A stretch of DNA of 64,000 nt, from NCBI RefSeq assembly GCF_000281715.2, contig NZ_CP124576.1, positions 2,487,501-2,551,500 of the forward strand. Direction: 5' to 3'. The position numbers and the translations under genes were made by a program. This document shows positions 9,154-16,998 of this stretch, piece by piece. Origin of the DNA: Sphingobium sp. AP49 (lineage in GTDB: Bacteria; Pseudomonadota; Alphaproteobacteria; Sphingomonadales; Sphingomonadaceae). Positions within the stretch are counted from its first letter, which is position 1. Each line of letters begins with the position of its first letter. Under the pieces are notes generated by a model, which was not told the origin of the DNA, did no database searches, and saw only the letters and a list, made by a program, of their open reading frames with translations.

Positions 9154-10308
9154 TCAGGCCGTCGCGACATCCAGATCGAAGCGCCGGGCGTAGAAATCGA
9201 ACCGGTCCCGCAGCCCCTGCCGGTCCAACCCGAACTCGGCGGGATCGACGCGATGCACACCATGTTTGTCGCGCGGGCTCGACGCCCGCCAGGCTGCGAT
9301 CCGGGTCCGCGTCTCGTCGGTCAGTTCTTCGCCCATGAAGGCATAGAGCGCCGCCAGCACCGGATAGGGATCGCGCTGGACCGCCGCGAAATCGATGTCG
9401 AAGAAACGATGATCCTGCCCGCTATCGCGGAAGGCGATCATCCGCCGCATGCCGGTTTCGCAGAAATCGGCCGTCACCGCACCGATCCACGCCTTGTCGA
9501 GCCGGTCGGTGAAGGGCGCGCTGAGTTCGGCATAGAGATCGCTGACCGACGGGATCACATCCGCCACATTACGATGCGTCATCCAGAAGCGCGCGTCGGG
9601 AAACACCTGGTCGAGCGCGTCGATGAACAGGATATGGGTGGGGTTCTTCAACCGCCAGCGGCGCGGCGGACAATGCCATTGCAACAGCTTGAGCACCCGC
9701 TTCACATAGCTGTAGGTCGGCACCAGATCGGCCCGGTGGTTGAACCAGTCGATATAGGCGGGAATATGGGCGGTTGCCTGAAATAGCTGCGACTTGAAGT
9801 CGAACCCCATGAAGGTCTGGCATTCGGTCGGCGAGGTCGCCGTACTGGGTACCATCTGGCGCATGCGCGGAAAGAGGCGGTTGCGCTGTGCCATCGCCGC
9901 CTCCGCCTCTGCGATGCGGCGATCATCATATTGGGTAGCGCTCTCTGGCGGCGGACAGGGTTTGCGCCCTTCCCAGTTGCGGATCACGCGGACCGCGGGA
10001 TCCTGCGCCAACATGCAGGACAAGGGCGTCGATCCGGTGCGCGGCAGTCCGAGGCCGATCAGCGGCGCGACGATCTGCTCCTCGTCAATTTCCGGATGCT
10101 GGCGATACCAATGTTCCACTTCCAGCCGGCTGGAAAGGAACGCGACGATCTGGGCATCGAACGCCGCGCGTCCAAGGTCGTTGAAGCCTGCTTCCGCATC
10201 CGCCGACGCGATGAGGATATCAAGCCCCTCGCGAAAACCATCCGCGCCGAAATCGGCCAGACCCGTCGCCTGACGAGCCTGGTCGATGAGCCGTGACATA
10301 TGGTCCAT
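9154..10308 (-). CDS. Sulfotransferase-family protein
   Basis: 384 residues. The start at 10308 lies eight bases after GGAGG. The phosphosulfate-binding loop is LGLPRTGSTPLSCML, the usual form in bacterial sulfotransferase_3-type proteins. A downstream segment (WMTHRNVADVIPSVSDLY) matches the 3'-phosphate-binding region. The expected reaction is transfer of sulfate from PAPS to a hydroxyl or amine of an unknown acceptor. It is cytosolic, with no signal peptide. It precedes the unknown protein at 8106-9140 by 13 bases, so the two are likely co-transcribed. Confidence 0.82.
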   Translation of the reverse strand: MDHMSRLIDQARQATGLADFGADGFREGLDILIASADAEAGFNDLGRAAFDAQIVAFLSSRLEVEHWYRQHPEIDEEQIVAPLIGLGLPRTGSTPLSCMLAQDPAVRVIRNWEGRKPCPPPESATQYDDRRIAEAEAAMAQRNRLFPRMRQMVPSTATSPTECQTFMGFDFKSQLFQATAHIPAYIDWFNHRADLVPTYSYVKRVLKLLQWHCPPRRWRLKNPTHILFIDALDQVFPDARFWMTHRNVADVIPSVSDLYAELSAPFTDRLDKAWIGAVTADFCETGMRRMIAFRDSGQDHRFFDIDFAAVQRDPYPVLAALYAFMGEELTDETRTRIAAWRASSPRDKHGVHRVDPAEFGLDRQGLRDRFDFYARRFDLDVATA

Positions 10309-10447
10309 CCTCGCATCCTCCCGCACGCCGCCACATCGACGCCCTGCTCCGGCACAGGATCGCAATCCAGGACGGGAAGGACAATGCCGCCCGACTGGGC
10401 GATCGGGACAAAATTATGGTTGCGGGACATAAAGCCCCGCGCCCTCT

Positions 10448-12130
10448 TCAGCGCACGGCGAGGGCTGTCGTCAGCGCGCCTGCATCATCGCCGACGATCA
10501 GGTGTAACCATCCGTTGGCGCGGTCCGGGATCACCCATGCCTTCACCCCGGCTTCGCCCAGCCGGACAGCATCGATCGCGTCGACGCGGTCCAGCCGCAC
10601 CAGGACCCGCGCGCCCCGCTGCTCGACATCGCGCACGCCAGCGCCACGCAGTAGCGCGATCAGGGCGGCAGCCCCCGAATGCTCCGATGCGAAAGCCTCA
10701 GCGCCGGCCAGCGCATTGCGTATTTCCGCCGCGACCTGGTCCGCCACCGGCCCCAGCACCACCTGGAAGCCGCCGTCGCGCAGACGAACGATGCCGCGCG
10801 CACCCAGCGCCCGCAACCGCGCCTCGTCAACGATCGCGCTGTCGCCCAGCACCAGACGCAGCCGGGTGGTGCAGGCATCGACCGACCGGACATTGGCTTT
10901 CCCGCCCAACGCCGCGACCATCGCCGGCCCGCGCGCGCCGGCCACGCTTGGCATGCCCGCCGCAGCGGCGGGTTCATCCTCGCGCCCCGGCGTCTTCAGG
11001 TTGAAGCGGCGGATGCACCAGCTAAAGGTCACATAATAGACAGCGAAATAGACCGCCCCCACCGGGATCAGCATCAGCGGCCGGGTCGCAAGGCCATAGT
11101 TCATCAGATAGTCGAACAGGCCGGCGGAAAAGCCGAAGCCCAGCTTCACGCCCAGCGCGTCCATGACGACCATCGACAGGCCGGTCAGCACCGCATGGAC
11201 GACATAGAGGATCGGCGCCAGGAAGATGAAGCTGAACTCGATCGGCTCGGTCACGCCGGTGAGGAAGGAGGTGAGCGCGAGGCTGAGCAGCAGGCCACCG
11301 ACCCGCTTGCGCCGATCGGGCAAGGCGGTGCGATACATGGCGAGGCAGGCGGCGGGAAGACCGAACATCATCACCGGGAAGAAGCCCGACATGAAGCCGC
11401 CGGCGGTCGGATCACCAGCGAAGAAGCGCTTGATATCGCCGGTCGCGCCATGGAAATCGCCGAGCAGGAACCAGGCGACATTGTTGATGATATGGTGCAG
11501 CCCGGTAATCAGCAGCAGCCGGTTCAGCAGGCCAAAGACGAACAGGCCGAGCGGCCCGGCCGCCACCACCCATTGGCTCAGGCGATCGATCCCCGCTTCG
11601 ATCCAGGGGAAGCCCAGGCCGAACATCAGCGCGCCGAACAGGCCGGCCAGCCCCGCGACGATCGGCACGAACCGCCGCCCGGCGAAGAAGGCCAGATAAT
11701 CGGGCAGCTTGATGTCCGAAAAGCGGTTGTAGAGCAGCCCCGCGACGATGCCCGACAGGATGCCGGCGGGTACCGAGACCTTGGCGATTTCCTTGGCGCG
11801 CCAGGCGGCCTGCGCTGCCTCCGCCACGTCGGGCGGCAGGACCAGCAGCACCTTCGCGCCTTCGGTCGTCACCAGATAGGCGATCACGCCGGCTAGGCTC
11901 GCCGCGCCATGATTTTCGCGGGCGAGGCCCACGGCGACACCGGCCGCGAAGAGCAGGCCGAGATTGGAGAAGATCGCGTCGCCCGCCGCCGCGACGAAGG
12001 GAATGGCGAGCATGTCGGGCTGACCAAGGCGCAGCAGCAGCGCCGCGATCGGCAACACCGCGATCGGTAGCATCAGCGCCCGGCCGAGCGGTTGCAGCCG
12101 GGCCAGCAGGGTGGCGGGACGGAAGCTCAT
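10448..12130 (-). CDS. nagE: PTS N-acetylglucosamine-type permease EIICB with an extra B-like domain
   Basis: 560 residues. Residues 1-375 are a glucose/GlcNAc-family EIIC membrane domain (many transmembrane segments, GLHHIINNVAWF, GVTEPIEFSF). Residues about 405-475 are EIIB with phosphorylatable Cys420 in DACTTRLRL. Residues about 480-560 look like a second EIIB fold (ALLRGAGVRDVEQRGARVLV) with no cysteine at the matching place. There is no EIIA domain here; it is supplied by the upstream gene, whose stop overlaps this start (ATGA). The protein imports and phosphorylates a sugar, inferred to be GlcNAc from nagA and nagB-II nearby. Confidence 0.9.
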   Translation of the reverse strand: MSFRPATLLARLQPLGRALMLPIAVLPIAALLLRLGQPDMLAIPFVAAAGDAIFSNLGLLFAAGVAVGLARENHGAASLAGVIAYLVTTEGAKVLLVLPPDVAEAAQAAWRAKEIAKVSVPAGILSGIVAGLLYNRFSDIKLPDYLAFFAGRRFVPIVAGLAGLFGALMFGLGFPWIEAGIDRLSQWVVAAGPLGLFVFGLLNRLLLITGLHHIINNVAWFLLGDFHGATGDIKRFFAGDPTAGGFMSGFFPVMMFGLPAACLAMYRTALPDRRKRVGGLLLSLALTSFLTGVTEPIEFSFIFLAPILYVVHAVLTGLSMVVMDALGVKLGFGFSAGLFDYLMNYGLATRPLMLIPVGAVYFAVYYVTFSWCIRRFNLKTPGREDEPAAAAGMPSVAGARGPAMVAALGGKANVRSVDACTTRLRLVLGDSAIVDEARLRALGARGIVRLRDGGFQVVLGPVADQVAAEIRNALAGAEAFASEHSGAAALIALLRGAGVRDVEQRGARVLVRLDRVDAIDAVRLGEAGVKAWVIPDRANGWLHLIVGDDAGALTTALAVR

Positions 12131-14595
12131 GCCAGGACTCCTTGGGCCATCGCGCGCACGGCGGTAGGGCTTTCGGCGGCGCAGGCGCGCTCCGCCAGGT
12201 CGATGCAGCGATCCATGTCGAGCGTGCGTACCACCGCCTTCAATCGGGCGATGGCGGCCGGGGTGGCCGACAATTCGGTGATGCCAAGGCCAATCAGGAT
12301 CGGCGCGGCGAGCGGGTCGGAGGCAAGGCCGCCACAGACGCCGGCCCAGCGGCCATGGCGCTGCGCCCCGCGCCCGACTTCACGGATCAGGCGCAGCACC
12401 GCGGGATGCAGCGCATCGATCCGGTGCGACACCGCCGCGTTACCGCGATCGACGGCCAGCACATATTGGGTCAGGTCATTGGTGCCGATCGACAGGAAAT
12501 CGGCCTCGGCCGCCAGCATGTCGGCCAGCATCGCCGCCGCCGGCGTCTCGATCATCACGCCCAGCGGCACCGGCGCATCGATACCCAGCGCTGCCTTTTC
12601 CGCGTCCAGCATCGCCCTGATCGCGCGATAGTCGGACAGGTCGACGATCATCGGCAGCATGATGCGGCACTGGTCCGCCGGCACGGCGCGCAGGATCGCG
12701 CGCAATTGGACCTGCATCAGGTCCGGCCGGGCGAGGCTGAGGCGCACGCCGCGCAGGCCCAGCGCCGGATTTTCCTCCGCCGCCATCGGCAGATAGGGCA
12801 CCGGCTTGTCGCCGCCAATGTCGAGCGTCCGCACGATCAGCGGTCGATCGCCCAATGTCGTTGCGATACCGGAATAAATTTCCCTTTGCTCGGCCTCGTC
12901 CGGCGCCTCCTCCCGCTCCAGGAACAGGAATTCGGTGCGCAACAGGCCGCAGCCCTCGGCCCCGGCCGTCACGGCGGCGGCGGCATCGGCCTGCGATCCC
13001 AGATTGGCGAAAATCTCGATCCGGGTGCCGTCCGCCATGCGGCAATCGGCATGGGCCTGCGCCCGGTCGCGGCTGCGCTGCTCGCGCGCCGCGGCAATCC
13101 GCTCGCTGACCTCGGCCAGCGTATTCACGCCCGGATCGGCATCGATCCGCGCCCCGTCCGCGTCGAGAATGACCGTCCGCCCTTCGGCGATGGCCAGCAC
13201 ATCCCGCCCGGCGGCGACCAGCATCGGGATGCCGGCCGACGCCGCGAGGATCGCGACATGAGAGGTGGGACCGCCGGCCGCCGTGCAGATTCCGGCCAGA
13301 CGGTCCCTATCGAGCGCCAGGAACTGCGAGGGGAGCAGATCCTCGGCGATCAATATGCTTTGTGGGGGCAGCGTCGGCACCGCGCTGGCCTGGGTACCGA
13401 GCAGGGCGGCGATCAACTGCCGCTCGATGTCGATAAGATCGGCGATACGCTCCATCAGCAGCGCATCGCCGGTCGCGCGGATCGCCTCCGCCGCCTGCGC
13501 GGTCGCATGGCGCCAGGCGAAGGCCGCGCTGCGCCCGGCATCGATCTGATGCCCGGCAGCCTCGGCCAGTTCCGGGTCCGCCAGCAACGCGCGATGCGCC
13601 GCCGCGATTTCGGCGACCAGGCCATGACCCGCCGACAGTTCGGCATCGACCGCCGCCATCGCGCGGGCGAGCGCGGCATGTTCGGCCGCACCGCCCTGCC
13701 CGTCGCTTGGGACATCGACATCAGCAACGCGGAGCTGCACTACCTGGCCGATCGCCAGGCCCGGCGCGGCCGTCACCGGCCCATGTAGCGACACGACCGG
13801 TGCCGGCGCAGGATGATCGGCCTTCGCCTCCTCGCCCAGGCCCGCTTCGATCAGCGCCACCAGCGCCTCGACCGCTGCGCGGGCATCGCTACCCTCGCCC
13901 CGAATGATGATCTCATCGCCGCAACGCACGCCCAGACCAAGCAGCCCGACCGTGCTGCGCGCATTGACGCTCTTGCCGTCCCGCACGATCGCCACCGGCG
14001 CGACGAAGGTCCGCAGCAGCGCCGCGATCCGCGCCGCCGGGCGGGCATGGATGCCATGGGGCGCATCGACCCGCACCGCGCGCTCATGACTGTCGCCTTC
14101 GCTGTCACCCTTGGCCGCCACCGGCGCCAGCGCCGTGATCCGCGCGACGCCATCATTCCAGCCGACCAGTCGATCAAGCGGCTCCAGCGACAGGGCATAG
14201 CCCTCGCCGGCCAGCACCACCGGCGTGATCAGCGCCTTGGCCCCTTCCGCCACGGCATCGAGGTCGAAACCGATCAGCAGGTCTCCGGTCGCCACGGCAT
14301 CGCCCGGCTTCACTTGCGGCGTGAAGCCCTTGCCGCCCAGCGTCACCGTCTCCAGCCCGACATGGATCAGCAGTTCCGCGCCATTGGCCAGGCGCAGCGA
14401 GACCGAATGGCCGGTCGGCGCCACCGTCAGCACGGTCGCATCGGCCGGCGCGCGGACTTCGCCCACGATCGGGTCGATGGCAAAGCCCTCGCCCATCATC
14501 CGTTCGGCAAAGACCGGATCGGGCACGCTTTCGATCGGCGCCAGCCAGCCCGCCAGGGGCGCGCGCAACGTCACGCTGGCCATCATCCCGCTCAT
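12127..14595 (-). CDS. EIIA-HPr-enzyme I multiphosphoryl transfer protein
   Basis: 822 residues carrying three PTS modules in order. EIIA(Glc)-type covers about 1-150, with His63 and the phosphorylated His78 in LLIHVGLETV. HPr covers about 172-258, with His183 in GIHARPA. Enzyme I covers about 265-822, with His446 in GGPTSHVAIL and the PEP-site segment GTNDLTQYVLAVDR. PEP-derived phosphate is therefore relayed within one chain and passed to the EIIB domain of the next gene. The ATG at 14595 overlaps the hexosaminidase stop (ATGA) and the 3' end overlaps the EIICB start, so expression is coupled. This is a dedicated PTS chain for one sugar system. Confidence 0.93.
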   Translation of the reverse strand: MSGMMASVTLRAPLAGWLAPIESVPDPVFAERMMGEGFAIDPIVGEVRAPADATVLTVAPTGHSVSLRLANGAELLIHVGLETVTLGGKGFTPQVKPGDAVATGDLLIGFDLDAVAEGAKALITPVVLAGEGYALSLEPLDRLVGWNDGVARITALAPVAAKGDSEGDSHERAVRVDAPHGIHARPAARIAALLRTFVAPVAIVRDGKSVNARSTVGLLGLGVRCGDEIIIRGEGSDARAAVEALVALIEAGLGEEAKADHPAPAPVVSLHGPVTAAPGLAIGQVVQLRVADVDVPSDGQGGAAEHAALARAMAAVDAELSAGHGLVAEIAAAHRALLADPELAEAAGHQIDAGRSAAFAWRHATAQAAEAIRATGDALLMERIADLIDIERQLIAALLGTQASAVPTLPPQSILIAEDLLPSQFLALDRDRLAGICTAAGGPTSHVAILAASAGIPMLVAAGRDVLAIAEGRTVILDADGARIDADPGVNTLAEVSERIAAAREQRSRDRAQAHADCRMADGTRIEIFANLGSQADAAAAVTAGAEGCGLLRTEFLFLEREEAPDEAEQREIYSGIATTLGDRPLIVRTLDIGGDKPVPYLPMAAEENPALGLRGVRLSLARPDLMQVQLRAILRAVPADQCRIMLPMIVDLSDYRAIRAMLDAEKAALGIDAPVPLGVMIETPAAAMLADMLAAEADFLSIGTNDLTQYVLAVDRGNAAVSHRIDALHPAVLRLIREVGRGAQRHGRWAGVCGGLASDPLAAPILIGLGITELSATPAAIARLKAVVRTLDMDRCIDLAERACAAESPTAVRAMAQGVLA

Positions 14596-16868
14596 GGGAT
14601 CAGTTCCACCTGCTTGATCGCCCATAGAGGCTCAACATCCTTCGCCGTATAGGTGATGCACAAATTCTGCTTGCCGCCGCGTGGCGCGATCGGCGCGACC
14701 AGACGGGTCACTTCCGGGTTTCCGACCGCCGGCCCCAGCGGCAGCACGGCGATGCGTTCACCCTCGCAGCTGCCGGCCCGCACTTCCACTTCGCCAGCCG
14801 GGGTCGCCGGGGCGCGGAAATGAATGGCGTCGCGATCCTTGCCGATCTGGAAATTGAAGGGCAGCTGGCCGACATCGATCGCGATCCTGGACGCGCCGCC
14901 GACCGGAGCGTCGGCATAGAGCCAGCAGGGCTGGAGGATATCGGTCAGGAAATGCGCGCGCTCGCCCTGCGCCGGGGCATCATCCTCCAGCGAGAGCACC
15001 ACCTTGTTGGCGCAGCTCGCCAATTGCTCATCAGTGCGGCGGCGCAGGAAGGTGGCGTCGAGACCGATGTCGATCGCGCCCGGCATCATCCCGCCGCGCC
15101 AGGCGGTGCCGGCCCGCAGCCGGGTACCGACCGGCAGGCTGAGACCGTCCTTGTACACCGGCGCACGGGGCGTCACCGCGCTGCCGTCCAGCGTATAATG
15201 GATCGGGAAGCCCGACTGGCTATCCAGCGTTACCCGTGCCGTCTTGTCGCCCGGCGCATAGTCGGTCTTTGCCGTCACCGTCAGCGCGCTGATCGCGGGC
15301 TTCAGCCCCAGCGTTCCCATCCGCATCATCTGCGGCACCAGCCGGTCCATGAAGCTGGCAAAATCATGGCTCGCGACCGGCGACCAGCCGATTTCGGCGA
15401 CGGCGCTGCCGCGCGGAAATTGCTGCCACTGGGCGCGTTCCTCGGTGCGGACATGCTCGGTGAAGAGATTGCCCTGCAGCCCCAATATATGCTGCTGCTC
15501 GGCAGCGCTCAGCCCCTCGGGCTCCGGATTGAAGTCATAGACGCTGTGCAGGTCCGACAGATGCCCCCGCCCCGGCGGCTCCAGCGGCCCGAAGCCCTGG
15601 CGATTGTCGAAATAGAGGATCGGCGCCGGGCTCAATATCGCGTCATGGCCGGACTTGGCGGCGGTCACCGCCCCCTCAATCCCGCGCCAGGAGGTGATGG
15701 TGGCGTGGGGCGAGGCGCCGCCTTCCAATATCTCGTCCCAGCCGATCGGCTTGCGGCCATGTTTGGTCAGGAAATCGTCGATGCGGTGCATGAACCAGCC
15801 CTGCATCGCATCCTCGCTGCCGATGCCCAGCGCCTTCATCTTCGCCTGCATCGCCGGCGAGGATTTCCACTGGTCCTTCACCGCCTCGTCGCCGCCGATA
15901 TGGATATAGGGCGACGGGAACAGCGCCATCACATCGGTCAGCACGTCCTCCAGAAAGCCAAAGGTCGCGTCATCGGCATTGTAGAGCCAGGGGAAGACAC
16001 CCCAGTCGGACTCCGTGCCCGGCGGGATCGCCACGCCCATGCCCAGCTTGGGATAGGCGCGGATTGCCGCCAGCGCATGGCCCGGCATCTCGATTTCCGG
16101 CACGATCATGATGCCGCGCGCGGCGGCATAGGCGACGATCTCGCGGATTTCGGCCTGGGTGTAGAAGCCGCCGACCTTGGGCAGCGGCGGCGCGCCCGGC
16201 GCTCCGGCGGGCACGCGCCAGGCGGAAATTTCCGTGAGGCGTGGATATTTGGGGATCTCAATGCGCCAGCCCTGGTCATCGACCAGATGCCAGTGCAGCC
16301 GGTTGAGCTTGTTGACCGCCATCCAGTCGATCAACTGGCGGACATAGGCGGGCGACTGGAAATGGCGGGCGCTGTCGAGCATCAGCCCGCGCCACGGGAA
16401 GCGCGGCGCGTCGGCAATCTGCATCGCCGCGACCGACACCGGACCGGCCGCCTGATCCTGCGTCATCGCCTGCCATAGCGTCACCGCGCCATAGAGCAGG
16501 CCGGCATCGTCAGTTGCAGCGATCGTTGCGCCCTTGTCCGTGACGTCCAATGTGTAGGATTCAGCCGCGCCGGCCTTGGCCCGGCGGAACGATATCGCAT
16601 TACTCGCGTCACCACCCGTCTCGATCCGCGGGCGGAAGCCCCGGCTGCGCGCGACCAGGTCGGCGAACCGCTCGGCTGCGTTGCGGGCGGCGGCATCGCC
16701 GGCCTGAACCCGGACAGGGGTGACGGATGTAATCTGGAAGCTGCCCTGTCCCTCGCGCATCTGCGCAGGCACCGGCAGCAGGCGGGGCAGTTCGGCCATG
16801 GCCGGGGCGTTGGCGATGCCGGACAGCATCAGCGACGCAAACAGCGTCAGGCGGCGGGCACGGATCAC
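14592..16868 (-). CDS. Beta-N-acetylhexosaminidase, GH20, exported
   Basis: 758 residues from a GTG at 16868, eight bases after GGGAG. A signal peptide covers about 1-25 (hydrophobic core, cleavage near PAMA). A GH20b domain precedes the catalytic GH20 barrel from about residue 158. HWHLVDDQGWRIEIPKYP and HIGGDEA carry the catalytic Asp327-Glu328 pair used in substrate-assisted cleavage. The C-terminal 200 residues include a chitobiase-type beta domain. It releases terminal GlcNAc from chitooligosaccharides or glycans, probably in the periplasm. The gene lies between the TonB receptor and the PTS genes, giving uptake, cleavage and import in one operon. Confidence 0.93.
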   Translation of the reverse strand: MIRARRLTLFASLMLSGIANAPAMAELPRLLPVPAQMREGQGSFQITSVTPVRVQAGDAAARNAAERFADLVARSRGFRPRIETGGDASNAISFRRAKAGAAESYTLDVTDKGATIAATDDAGLLYGAVTLWQAMTQDQAAGPVSVAAMQIADAPRFPWRGLMLDSARHFQSPAYVRQLIDWMAVNKLNRLHWHLVDDQGWRIEIPKYPRLTEISAWRVPAGAPGAPPLPKVGGFYTQAEIREIVAYAAARGIMIVPEIEMPGHALAAIRAYPKLGMGVAIPPGTESDWGVFPWLYNADDATFGFLEDVLTDVMALFPSPYIHIGGDEAVKDQWKSSPAMQAKMKALGIGSEDAMQGWFMHRIDDFLTKHGRKPIGWDEILEGGASPHATITSWRGIEGAVTAAKSGHDAILSPAPILYFDNRQGFGPLEPPGRGHLSDLHSVYDFNPEPEGLSAAEQQHILGLQGNLFTEHVRTEERAQWQQFPRGSAVAEIGWSPVASHDFASFMDRLVPQMMRMGTLGLKPAISALTVTAKTDYAPGDKTARVTLDSQSGFPIHYTLDGSAVTPRAPVYKDGLSLPVGTRLRAGTAWRGGMMPGAIDIGLDATFLRRRTDEQLASCANKVVLSLEDDAPAQGERAHFLTDILQPCWLYADAPVGGASRIAIDVGQLPFNFQIGKDRDAIHFRAPATPAGEVEVRAGSCEGERIAVLPLGPAVGNPEVTRLVAPIAPRGGKQNLCITYTAKDVEPLWAIKQVELIP

Positions 16869-16930
16869 GAAACAGGCTCCCGAAAATAGCGTGCCCCTGC
16901 CGCGCCGCGCGGGCGCGACAAGGGACGTGC

Positions 16931-16962
16931 GGCGGGCGGACGCTGTTGCGTTCCGTCCCGCC
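16931..16962 (-). other. Intercistronic hairpin between TonB receptor and hexosaminidase genes
   Basis: GGCGGGCGGACGC (16931-16943) pairs with 16948-16962 across a four-base loop. The stem is about 13 bp with two single-base bulges. There is no following T run on the minus strand, so it is more likely an mRNA-stability or attenuation element than a full terminator. It would allow unequal expression of receptor and enzyme from one transcript. Confidence 0.5.
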
Positions 16963-16998
16963 GTCTTCATGTCATGCGCCTTCTGACAGGCGAGGCAA

